A stretch of DNA of 63,579 bases from positions 1-63,579 of the forward strand of contig NZ_JAAZWC010000028.1 of the NCBI RefSeq assembly GCF_013185195.1, in the 5' to 3' direction. The notes under the pieces were generated by a model. It made no database searches and was not told the origin of the DNA. It saw only the letters and a list, made by a program, of their open reading frames with translations. The stretch is from Saccharibacillus qingshengii. GTDB taxonomy: Bacteria; Bacillota; Bacilli; Paenibacillales; Paenibacillaceae. How positions within the stretch are numbered: the stretch's first letter is position 1; every line of letters begins with the position of its first letter. A program made the position numbers and the translations under genes. Shown in pieces: positions 55,091 to 63,579 of the stretch.

Positions 55091-55240
55091 AGCTAGAGGC
55101 AGAGGAGAAGTTTCAGTGGAGGAATGTAATGTTCGCCTTTGAACCCGGGAAGATTCCATAGAATCCAATCACTCTTCCCGGGTGAAACAGCGACCGAAAC
55201 GAAACTTCTCCGGCGCCTCCACTGCCTTTTCTTTTTGACA
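55091..55240 (+). repeat. Structured interspersed element, copy B
   Basis: The core is 55104-55211 (108 nt, the same length as copy A). Outer helix: GGAGAAGTTTC (55104-55114) with GAAACTTCTCC (55201-55211). Inner helix: CCCGGGAAGA (55144-55153) with TCTTCCCGGG (55173-55182). AGGCAG (55097-55102) with CTGCCT (55222-55227) extends the base and is followed by TTTCTTTTT, so the whole may end the dnaN transcript. It shares the conserved blocks AGTGGAGGAA, TGTTCGCCTTTGAA and CGACCGAAACGAA with copies A and C. Confidence 0.8.
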
Positions 55241-55261
55241 CAACCCCGAAAGGAAGGCAAA

Positions 55262-55483
55262 ATGATGAATGAAGTATCGATTCGTACGGAATATATCAAG
55301 CTCGACACCTTTTTGAAGCTGGCCGACTGCATTTCTACCGGAGGCAGCGCCAAAATGCTGATCGCCGAAGGTCTGATCAAGGTAAACGGAGAAAACGAAG
55401 AGCGCCGGGGCCGCAAATTGTATCCGGGAGATACGGTAGAGGTAGACGGAGAAGGCCCGTATAAAGTCGTGCGGGAAGACTGA
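55262..55483 (+). CDS. yaaA: S4-domain RNA-binding protein YaaA (RlbA)
   Basis: 73 aa, one S4 domain (LDTFLKLADCISTGGSAK ... GLIKVNGE). The ATG at 55262 (or 55265) follows AAGGAAGG. Always between dnaN and recF in Bacilli; linked to ribosome assembly in Bacillus subtilis. A longer frame would begin inside structured element B and is rejected. Confidence 0.92.
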   Translation: MMNEVSIRTEYIKLDTFLKLADCISTGGSAKMLIAEGLIKVNGENEERRGRKLYPGDTVEVDGEGPYKVVRED

Positions 55484-55637
55484 GGTCTTTTGACGGGAAC
55501 AGCTTTTATCCCAAGCGGCGAAACAGGTCCGCCCTGGGCGGGTTATCCACTATCCACAGCAGACGGGGCAGCTTTGCGGCGTGCAAATGCGGCCCCGTCT
55601 TCATTTTGCGGCGGCGCACAGGAGGCATCGAAATCAC

Positions 55638-56747
55638 GTGCTAGTTAGAGACATCGCACTCAAAAATTACCGGAACTACGGCGAAATGAAACTGGAAAAC
55701 TTCGGCGGCGTGAACCTGATGATCGGCCGCAACGCCCAGGGCAAAACGAATTTGCTGGAATCGCTGTTCGTGCTGGCACTGACCAAATCCCACCGAACGG
55801 CCAAAGATCGGGAACTGATCGCTTTCGGCGAGGACTCGGCTTATGCGGGCTGCCATGTGGAAAAGAAATACGGAAATGTCCACCTGGAGCTTTCTTTGTC
55901 TCCCAAAGGGAAGAAGGCGAAGATCAACGGCCTGGAGCAGCGGAAGCTGAGCGATTTTATCGGCACGCTGAATGTGGTAATGTTCGCGCCGGAAGATCTG
56001 GAGATCGTCAAAGGGACCCCCGGCATTCGCAGACGTTTTCTCGATATGGAGATTGGACAGGTCCAGCCGAGCTATCTGTTCCATCTGCAGCAGTACCAGA
56101 AAGTTCTGCTGCAGCGCAACAACATGCTCAAGCAGTCGTACGGCAAAACGCCGGATCCGGTCATGCTGGAGATCTGGAACGAACAGTTGGCCCAACACGG
56201 AGCCAGCATCGTACGCCGGCGCAAGCGGTTTATCCGCAAGCTGCAGGTATGGGCGCAGGATATCCACAAGGGGATAACCGGCGGCAAGGAACAGCTCCTT
56301 CTGCGCTATGTACCTTCGTTCGGCGAAGCCGAGGAGGAAGATGAAGCTGTTTTATTGGAACAATTTATGATAAAATTATCACAAGTACGCGAACAGGAAA
56401 TCCGCAGGGGAACGACACTTGCCGGCCCCCATCGGGATGACCTGACTTTTTTCATCAACGACAAAGAAGTACACAATTTTGGTTCTCAAGGCCAGCAGCG
56501 CACCACCGCGCTTTCGCTGAAGCTGGCCGAGATCGAACTCATTCACGAAGAAATCGGCGAGTACCCGATTCTGCTGCTCGACGATGTGCTGTCGGAGCTC
56601 GACCCCTACCGGCAGACCCAACTGATCGAGACTTTTCAGAGCCGGGTGCAGACGTTCATTACCGCGACCGGAATCGAGACGATCCACGCGGAGAAGCTGC
56701 AGGGTGCGCATATTTACTCGGTCAGCGAGGGGCATGTAGAATTCTAA
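55638..56747 (+). CDS. recF: DNA repair and recombination protein RecF
   Basis: 369 aa from a GTG start (VLVRDIALKNYRNY, matching the family N-terminus; AGGAGG 12 bases upstream). ABC-like ATPase with IGRNAQGKTNLLES near 30, signature GSQGQQRTTALSLKLAE and Walker B ILLLDDVLSELD. Loads RecA with RecO and RecR at gaps. Confidence 0.96.
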   Translation: MLVRDIALKNYRNYGEMKLENFGGVNLMIGRNAQGKTNLLESLFVLALTKSHRTAKDRELIAFGEDSAYAGCHVEKKYGNVHLELSLSPKGKKAKINGLEQRKLSDFIGTLNVVMFAPEDLEIVKGTPGIRRRFLDMEIGQVQPSYLFHLQQYQKVLLQRNNMLKQSYGKTPDPVMLEIWNEQLAQHGASIVRRRKRFIRKLQVWAQDIHKGITGGKEQLLLRYVPSFGEAEEEDEAVLLEQFMIKLSQVREQEIRRGTTLAGPHRDDLTFFINDKEVHNFGSQGQQRTTALSLKLAEIELIHEEIGEYPILLLDDVLSELDPYRQTQLIETFQSRVQTFITATGIETIHAEKLQGAHIYSVSEGHVEF

Positions 56748-56777
56748 AGGTGTGACTCAAGGAGGCTTCGAGTTCTC

Positions 56778-57029
56778 ATGTATATCCATATCGGCGGTGA
56801 AAAAATCATTCGTTCTTCGGAACTGATTGCCATTTTCGACGTTTCGATCGAAAAATCTTCGCGTATCTCCAAGCAGTTCACCACGGCCGCCAAAGAAAGC
56901 AAACAGGTCGAAACGATCGGCGAGGAAGAGGCCAAGTCCATCGTCGTCACCAAGTCCGTCGTCTACTATTCGCCTATTTCTTCCGCGACGCTAAAAAAGC
57001 GTTCCAAAACATTTAGCGCAGGCCTCTAA
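56778..57029 (+). CDS. remB: RemB (YaaB) extracellular matrix regulator family protein
   Basis: 83 aa, DUF370/RemA-like fold (MYIHIGGEKIIRSSELIAIFD). In Bacillus subtilis the remA and remB products support biofilm gene expression. An AAGGAGG site precedes the ATG. Located between recF and gyrB as usual. Confidence 0.9.
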   Translation: MYIHIGGEKIIRSSELIAIFDVSIEKSSRISKQFTTAAKESKQVETIGEEEAKSIVVTKSVVYYSPISSATLKKRSKTFSAGL

Positions 57030-57108
57030 ATAAAAGTTTCGGATGTCGGATTGAATCGGTTTTATCTAGGAATTCCTTATACGCCGCCCTTCCCTCTGCC
57101 TTCGGTAA

Positions 57109-59097
<1,989 letters not shown>

Positions 59098-59130
59098 CAC
59101 CGGATTTCTCCCTCCTGGGGGAGAGGGCGA

Positions 59131-59168
59131 AGAAGAGGCGGCCCGAAGGGGGCGTCTCTTCTTTTTTT
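59131..59168 (+). terminator. Terminator of gyrB
   Basis: AGAAGAGGCG pairs with GCGTCTCTTCT, followed by seven T. Confidence 0.75.
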
Positions 59169-59233
59169 GTATGAAAAACGCAGGAAAATGTGAAACAATG
59201 CTCTTTTTAACGCTGTTTTTCCACGACAAAATA

Positions 59234-59262
59234 CGGACATCCCGACGGATTAATGGTATAAT
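59234..59262 (+). promoter_or_regulatory. Extended -10 promoter of gyrA
   Basis: CGGACA (59234-59239), 17-base spacer ending in TGG, TATAAT (59257-59262), about 180 bases before gyrA. The remaining leader to 59440 shows no known riboswitch. Confidence 0.75.
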
Positions 59263-59440
59263 AATAAGGATGTGGAAGCCGCATATTCCGGCGTTTGCAA
59301 GATGATTTCAAGGCTTTACTTTCAAATACAAAAGCAGCAGCCCACGTGATTATGCAGGCACCAACGGTACAGGGTTCGAGTCTTTCCTTTTCCCGGAAGC
59401 GGGCAGGCCCGAACCTGTGTCCAAATAGAAGGAGGCAGTC

Positions 59441-61990
59441 ATGGCGGAAGAACAAAGATCGCAGGTCATAGATCGGGATATCGGCGTTGAAATGCGCGAG
59501 TCCTTTATGGATTATGCAATGAGTATCATCGTCAGCCGCGCGCTGCCGGACGTCAGAGACGGCTTGAAGCCGGTCCACAGACGGATTCTCTATGCGATGT
59601 CCGAACTCGGCATGTCGCCGGATAAGCCGTTCAAGAAGTCGGCGAGAATCGTCGGCGAAGTTATCGGTAAGTATCACCCTCACGGGGACACCGCAGTATA
59701 CGAGACCATGGTCCGCATGGCCCAGGATTTCTCGATGCGCTATATGCTGGTCAACGGACACGGCAACTTCGGTTCCGTCGACGGCGACGGCGCCGCAGCG
59801 ATGCGGTATACGGAAGCCCGTCTTTCGAAGATCGCAATGGAAATGCTGCGCGATATCAACAAGGAAACGATCGATTTCCAGCCGAACTACGACGGCGAAG
59901 AGCATGAACCGGTCGTTCTGCCGGCCCGCTATCCGAACCTGCTCGTTAACGGGGTATCGGGTATTGCGGTCGGTATGGCCACCAATATTCCTCCGCACAA
60001 CCTCGGCGAAGTCATTGACGGCGTTCAGGCGCTGATCGAGAACCCAGATCTGACGCCGATGGATCTGATGGAATATATTCAAGGTCCGGATTTCCCGACC
60101 GCCGGCTTTATTCTCGGACGCTCGGGTATCCGTCAGGCTTATCAGACGGGACGGGGCTCCATTACGATGCGGGCCAAAGCGGAGATCGAGGAATTCGGCA
60201 ACAAAGCGCGGATTATCGTGAACGAGATCCCGTTCCAGGTCAACAAAGCGCGGCTGGTCGAGAAGATCGCCGAGCTGGTTCGCGAGAAGCGGATCGACGG
60301 CATTACGGACCTGCGCGACGAATCCGACCGCAACGGCATGCGGATCGTGGTGGAGCTTCGCCGCGATGTGAACCCAAGCGTTGTACTCAATAACCTGTAC
60401 CGCCATACGGCGATGCAGTCGACGTTCGGCGTCAACATGCTGGCGATCGTCAACAACGAGCCGAAGATCCTCAATCTGCGGGACGTGCTGTATCACTACC
60501 TGGAGCACCAGAAGGTTGTCGTACGCCGCCGTACCGAATTCGATCTCAAAAAGGCCGAAGCACGGGCTCATATTCTCGAAGGTCTGCGTATCGCGCTGGA
60601 TCATCTGGACGAAGTTATCGCCTTGATCCGGGGTTCGCAGACGGCCGATGCCGCTCGCGAGCAGCTGACCGAGCGTTATTCGCTCAGCCAGGAACAGACT
60701 CAGGCCATTCTGGATATGCGTCTGCAGCGCTTGACCGGACTGGAACGCGAGAAGATTGAAGGCGAGTATAACGAAATTCTGGAGCGGATCGGCGAATACC
60801 GCGCCATTCTGGCGGACGAGAAGCTGCTTGTCCAGATCATCAGCGACGAGTTGAACGAGATCAAGGAGCGTTTCGCGGACAAGCGGCGTACCGAAATCAC
60901 GGTCGGCGAAGACAGCATTCTGGACGAAGACCTGATTCCGCAGGAAGAAGTGGTCATCACCATTTCGCATACCGGCTACATCAAGCGTCTGCCGGCAACC
61001 ACATACCGCAGCCAGAAACGGGGCGGACGCGGCGTAATGGGAATGGGAACCAAAGACGAAGATTTCGTCGAGCATCTGTTTGCGACCAATTCCCATAATC
61101 ATCTGCTGTTCTTCACGGACCGCGGCAAAGTATACCGGCTCAAAGCCTACGAGATTCCGGAACTCAGCCGTACGGCACGCGGAACTCCGATCATCAACTT
61201 GATCCAGATCGAACAGGGCGAATCGATCAATGCGGTCATTCCGGTACACGAGTTCAAGGAAGACCGCTTCCTGTTCTTTGCTACGGGCCGGGGTATTGTC
61301 AAAAAGACGCCGCTGACCGATTATGCCAATATCCGCAAAGGCGGTCTGATCGCGATCACGCTGCGCGACGACGACTCCCTGATCGGAGCCAAGCTGACCG
61401 ACGGCGAGCAGGAGATCATCATGGGCACGTCTTCCGGTCTGTCGATCCGATTCAAGGAAAGCAACGTGCGCTCGATGGGCCGCGGCGCGACAGGGGTCAA
61501 AGGGATCTCTCTTGAAGGCGAAGACACGGTCATCGGCATGGACGTCGTCAAGACGGACCGCGAAGTGCTGATCGTCACGAGCAAAGGCTACGGCAAGCGT
61601 ACGCCGATTGGCGAGTACCGGGTTCAGACCCGCGGCGGCAAAGGGATCAAGACAATCAATGTCACCGATAAAAATGGACCGGTGGCCAGTCTGAAAGTCG
61701 TCAAATCCGAAGAGGATCTGATGATTATTACGACCAGCGGTACGCTGATCCGTACAAGCATGGACGGCGTTTCTTCGATGGGACGCTACGCACAGGGTGT
61801 AAGACTTATTCATATTCGCGATGAAGATGCGGTGGCTACCGTCTGCCGAATCGACAAGAGCGAAGAGATTGAAGACGACGAACTGGGCGAAGGCGAATTG
61901 TCGGAAGAGCAGGCGGATACGGTCGTGGCGGACGTTGAAGCCAAGGCTCTGCTGGAAATGATGGATAACGATCCGGGGGCGTCGGAGTAA
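59441..61990 (+). CDS. gyrA: DNA gyrase subunit A
   Basis: 849 aa. Winged-helix core with catalytic Tyr near 123 ([10 protein letters not shown]); the quinolone-determining region reads [14 protein letters not shown], so position 84 is Thr (Ser in Bacillus subtilis) and 88 is Glu. The C-terminal beta-pinwheel carries the GyrA box QKRGGRG. An acidic tail ends the protein. GGAGG precedes the ATG. Confidence 0.98.
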   Translation: MAEEQRSQVIDRDIGVEMRESFMDYAMSIIVSRALPDVRDGLKPVHRRILYAMSELGMSPDKPFKKSARIVGEVIGKYHPHGDTAVYETMVRMAQDFSMRYMLVNGHGNFGSVDGDGAAAMRYTEARLSKIAMEMLRDINKETIDFQPNYDGEEHEPVVLPARYPNLLVNGVSGIAVGMATNIPPHNLGEVIDGVQALIENPDLTPMDLMEYIQGPDFPTAGFILGRSGIRQAYQTGRGSITMRAKAEIEEFGNKARIIVNEIPFQVNKARLVEKIAELVREKRIDGITDLRDESDRNGMRIVVELRRDVNPSVVLNNLYRHTAMQSTFGVNMLAIVNNEPKILNLRDVLYHYLEHQKVVVRRRTEFDLKKAEARAHILEGLRIALDHLDEVIALIRGSQTADAAREQLTERYSLSQEQTQAILDMRLQRLTGLEREKIEGEYNEILERIGEYRAILADEKLLVQIISDELNEIKERFADKRRTEITVGEDSILDEDLIPQEEVVITISHTGYIKRLPATTYRSQKRGGRGVMGMGTKDEDFVEHLFATNSHNHLLFFTDRGKVYRLKAYEIPELSRTARGTPIINLIQIEQGESINAVIPVHEFKEDRFLFFATGRGIVKKTPLTDYANIRKGGLIAITLRDDDSLIGAKLTDGEQEIIMGTSSGLSIRFKESNVRSMGRGATGVKGISLEGEDTVIGMDVVKTDREVLIVTSKGYGKRTPIGEYRVQTRGGKGIKTINVTDKNGPVASLKVVKSEEDLMIITTSGTLIRTSMDGVSSMGRYAQGVRLIHIRDEDAVATVCRIDKSEEIEDDELGEGELSEEQADTVVADVEAKALLEMMDNDPGASE

Positions 61991-62013
61991 GAACCGAGCG
62001 GCGCTGACAAGCC

Positions 62014-62042
62014 AAGGGAGTCCTCCGGGACTTCCTTTTTTT
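62014..62042 (+). terminator. Terminator of gyrA
   Basis: AAGGGAGTCC pairs with GGACTTCCTT around TCC(G), followed by seven T. Confidence 0.75.
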
Positions 62043-62104
62043 GCGTGAAAATCCCCTTTTACTTAAAAGAGCGCATAGAAAACCGATTTCGGATATTTTT
62101 GGTA

Positions 62105-62133
62105 TTGTTGCTCTTGGTATCACGGCATATAAT
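62105..62133 (+). promoter_or_regulatory. Sigma-A promoter of the HD-GYP gene
   Basis: TTGTTG (62105-62110), 17-base spacer, TATAAT (62128-62133), 113 bases before the gene. Confidence 0.75.
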
Positions 62134-62246
62134 CGAAATGGTAAGCAAGCGGTTTGCGTACGACAATCAGACGGCATTTATCCGAGCTTAAGGATGAATA
62201 TCCGATTTCGGAAGCCCGAACGACCGCAATAGAGGAGGTGTGTACC

Positions 62247-63338
62247 ATGGTAAGTGTATCCGTAACGGAACTTGAGGCCGGCAAAAAAATCGCAGCCAAC
62301 GTTTATACCGATAAAGGCAATCTTCTTTTTCAAAAAGGCAGAGTGCTGCTTCCGAGAGATCTGGAGATCCTGCACGCCTTTATGATCGATCAGGTAGAAC
62401 TTCAGGGGGCTTCGGGAGAAACCGGCAAAAAAGCAGCGGAACAAGAAAATAAAGAATCAGCTCTTCCAAACGGTGAGACTGTTCGTCCGAACGTGAATCG
62501 TAAGGAAAAAGGCTTCATCGAAGAGTATGATCAGATGGTAGCGTTGATTAAGACAGGTTTTCCATCCGTAATTGCTATGGAAATTCCGATCTTTCAATGG
62601 CGTGCACAGTTGGAGAAGCTGATCGATCAAATTCAAGGATACCGGATTCTGGGCTTTACGCCGCGTATGCCGGATAAGCACGATTATATGTATCATCATG
62701 CCGTATTGTGTGCTTTAACTTCATATATGCTTGCCCGTTGGTTGGATGTTCCGCAGAAGAACTGGATTCAGGTATCGCTGGCCGGTTTGCTGCATGATCT
62801 GGGTAAAGTCAAAATTTCGCCGACGATTCTGCATAAACCGACGTCGCTGCTTCCGGAAGAAAAAGCGGAGATGGACAATCATACGACGTACGGCTACCAG
62901 ATTCTGAAAAATGCGACGGCCCTGCAGGAAGGCGTTCTGTTGGCTGCGCTGCAGCATCACGAACGGATCGACGGAAGTGGATACCCGTTTGCATTGACAG
63001 GAGAAAAGCTTCACCTCTATTCAAAGATCGTAGCTGTTGCAGATATTTTCCATGCGATGACACTGGACCGGCGTTATCGCGGAGCCACTTCGCCTTATCT
63101 GGTACTGGAGCAGTTGGAACAGGATTCTTTCGGAAAGCTCGATCCGGCGATTGTCCGTACGCTGATCAAGCATACGACCCAGCTGTCGCTTGGAACACGC
63201 GTGAAGCTGAGCAATCGGAAAATGGGCGAGATCGTTTATGCCGATGCCCACCAACCTACCCGGCCGATCGTATCGATTAACGGAGAGATCGTTAACCTGA
63301 TTCAGGATCGCAAACTGTTTATCTTAGAGGTGCTATAG
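62247..63338 (+). CDS. HD-GYP domain protein, probable c-di-GMP phosphodiesterase
   Basis: 363 aa from MVSVSVTELEAG (AGAGGAGGTG upstream). An N-terminal domain (about 1-60) resembles that of other HD-GYP proteins, then a Lys/Glu-rich linker, then HD-GYP with LHDLGKVKIS (near 192), HTTYGYQIL, LQHHERIDGSGYP (near 237) and ADIFHAMTLDRRYR. All metal ligands and the GYP motif are present, so hydrolysis of c-di-GMP is expected. No membrane helix, so it is cytoplasmic. Confidence 0.9.
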   Translation: MVSVSVTELEAGKKIAANVYTDKGNLLFQKGRVLLPRDLEILHAFMIDQVELQGASGETGKKAAEQENKESALPNGETVRPNVNRKEKGFIEEYDQMVALIKTGFPSVIAMEIPIFQWRAQLEKLIDQIQGYRILGFTPRMPDKHDYMYHHAVLCALTSYMLARWLDVPQKNWIQVSLAGLLHDLGKVKISPTILHKPTSLLPEEKAEMDNHTTYGYQILKNATALQEGVLLAALQHHERIDGSGYPFALTGEKLHLYSKIVAVADIFHAMTLDRRYRGATSPYLVLEQLEQDSFGKLDPAIVRTLIKHTTQLSLGTRVKLSNRKMGEIVYADAHQPTRPIVSINGEIVNLIQDRKLFILEVL

Positions 63339-63433
63339 AACCCGCAGCAAGCCGGCATCCCAATGCCAAGACAAAGACTCTCAAGTGATTGGGGGCCTTT
63401 TTGCTTTTAATGATACTTTTCTTAAAAAAGTGC

Positions 63434-63462
63434 TTGCCTTCTTAAACTCAGCATGATATATT
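63434..63462 (+). promoter_or_regulatory. Strong sigma-A promoter, probably of an rRNA operon
   Basis: TTGCCT (63434-63439), 17-base spacer, TATATT (63457-63462). The window ends in AAAAAAAGACTTGCA, which looks like the -35 part of a second tandem promoter. Tandem promoters after gyrA and an HD-GYP gene usually start a 16S-23S-5S operon in this family; the rRNA itself lies outside the window. Confidence 0.6.
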
Positions 63463-63579
63463 CTAGGAACGGCCTTGAGAGAGTGACCGTGCGGTTCGAA
63501 CAAGTGAGCGAGTCCCAACCGGAATCGGACAAGACGCTTCGCAAGAAGCTGACAAAAAGATTTCAAAAAAAGACTTGCA

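Noticed and set aside
59207-61813. 868-codon open frame antisense to gyrA (and similar ones antisense to gyrB, walH and mnmG)
   Set aside because: Long antisense frames are expected in GC-rich coding DNA. No ribosome site, no recognisable domain, and His/Arg/Gln-rich composition typical of shadow frames.

Overview
The window spans the replication origin of a Gram-positive, endospore-former-type chromosome. Gene order (walRKHIJ-htrA, M23 peptidase-purA, dnaB-rplI-gdpP, rpsF-ssb-rpsR, parAB-noc-rsmG-mnmG-mnmE-jag-yidC-rnpA-rpmH, then dnaA-dnaN-yaaA-recF-remB-gyrB-gyrA and an HD-GYP gene) together with the fairly high GC content points to Paenibacillaceae, such as Paenibacillus or Saccharibacillus. 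This assignment is inferred from gene order and protein motifs; no database search was run. Nearly everything left of about 52.2 kb is on the minus strand and nearly everything right of it is on the plus strand, as expected for replication diverging from oriC.

Layout. (1) 1-7.98 kb is an accessory region: an AT-rich diguanylate cyclase gene, about 0.7 kb of AT-rich non-coding DNA, then a two-gene restriction-modification cassette. The large gene of the cassette joins a GIY-YIG-like nuclease, an SF2 helicase and an N6-adenine methyltransferase in one chain. The cassette abuts the 3' end of rlmH. A recoded 20-bp copy of the rlmH 3' end lies at 2502-2521, which is the footprint expected of an SCC-like insertion at rlmH. 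(2) 8-22.5 kb holds rlmH, greA, a DUF218 membrane protein, a 55-aa CxxH/CxxC protein, htrA, the wal cell-wall regulatory operon, a LysM-G5-M23 peptidase, purA and a YndM-family gene. (3) 22.5-35.5 kb holds dnaB, rplI, gdpP, a DUF2232 protein, a CBS protein, a D,D-carboxypeptidase homologue that has lost its catalytic motifs, and a complete oligopeptide ABC transporter. (4) 36-51.5 kb holds rpsF-ssb-rpsR, tRNA-Ser(CGA), an MscS channel, DUF3343/DUF4446/class V aminotransferase genes, parB-parA-noc with parS sites, rsmG, mnmG, mnmE, jag, yidC, rnpA and rpmH. (5) 51.5-63.6 kb holds the bipartite oriC, with DnaA boxes on both sides of dnaA and a DnaA-trio unwinding element before dnaN, then the replication and gyrase genes, an HD-GYP phosphodiesterase and a strong promoter at the right edge that probably starts an rRNA operon.

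Three things deserve most attention. The first is a family of three dispersed elements of about 107 nt (17868-17973 minus, 22651-22758 plus, 55104-55211 plus). They share conserved sequence blocks, and two helices differ in sequence but stay paired by compensatory changes, so the elements are probably structured RNAs. All three lie downstream of a gene on the same strand. The second is the SCC-like rlmH site carrying the fused restriction-modification gene. The third is the S11 carboxypeptidase-like protein in which all three catalytic motifs are changed.
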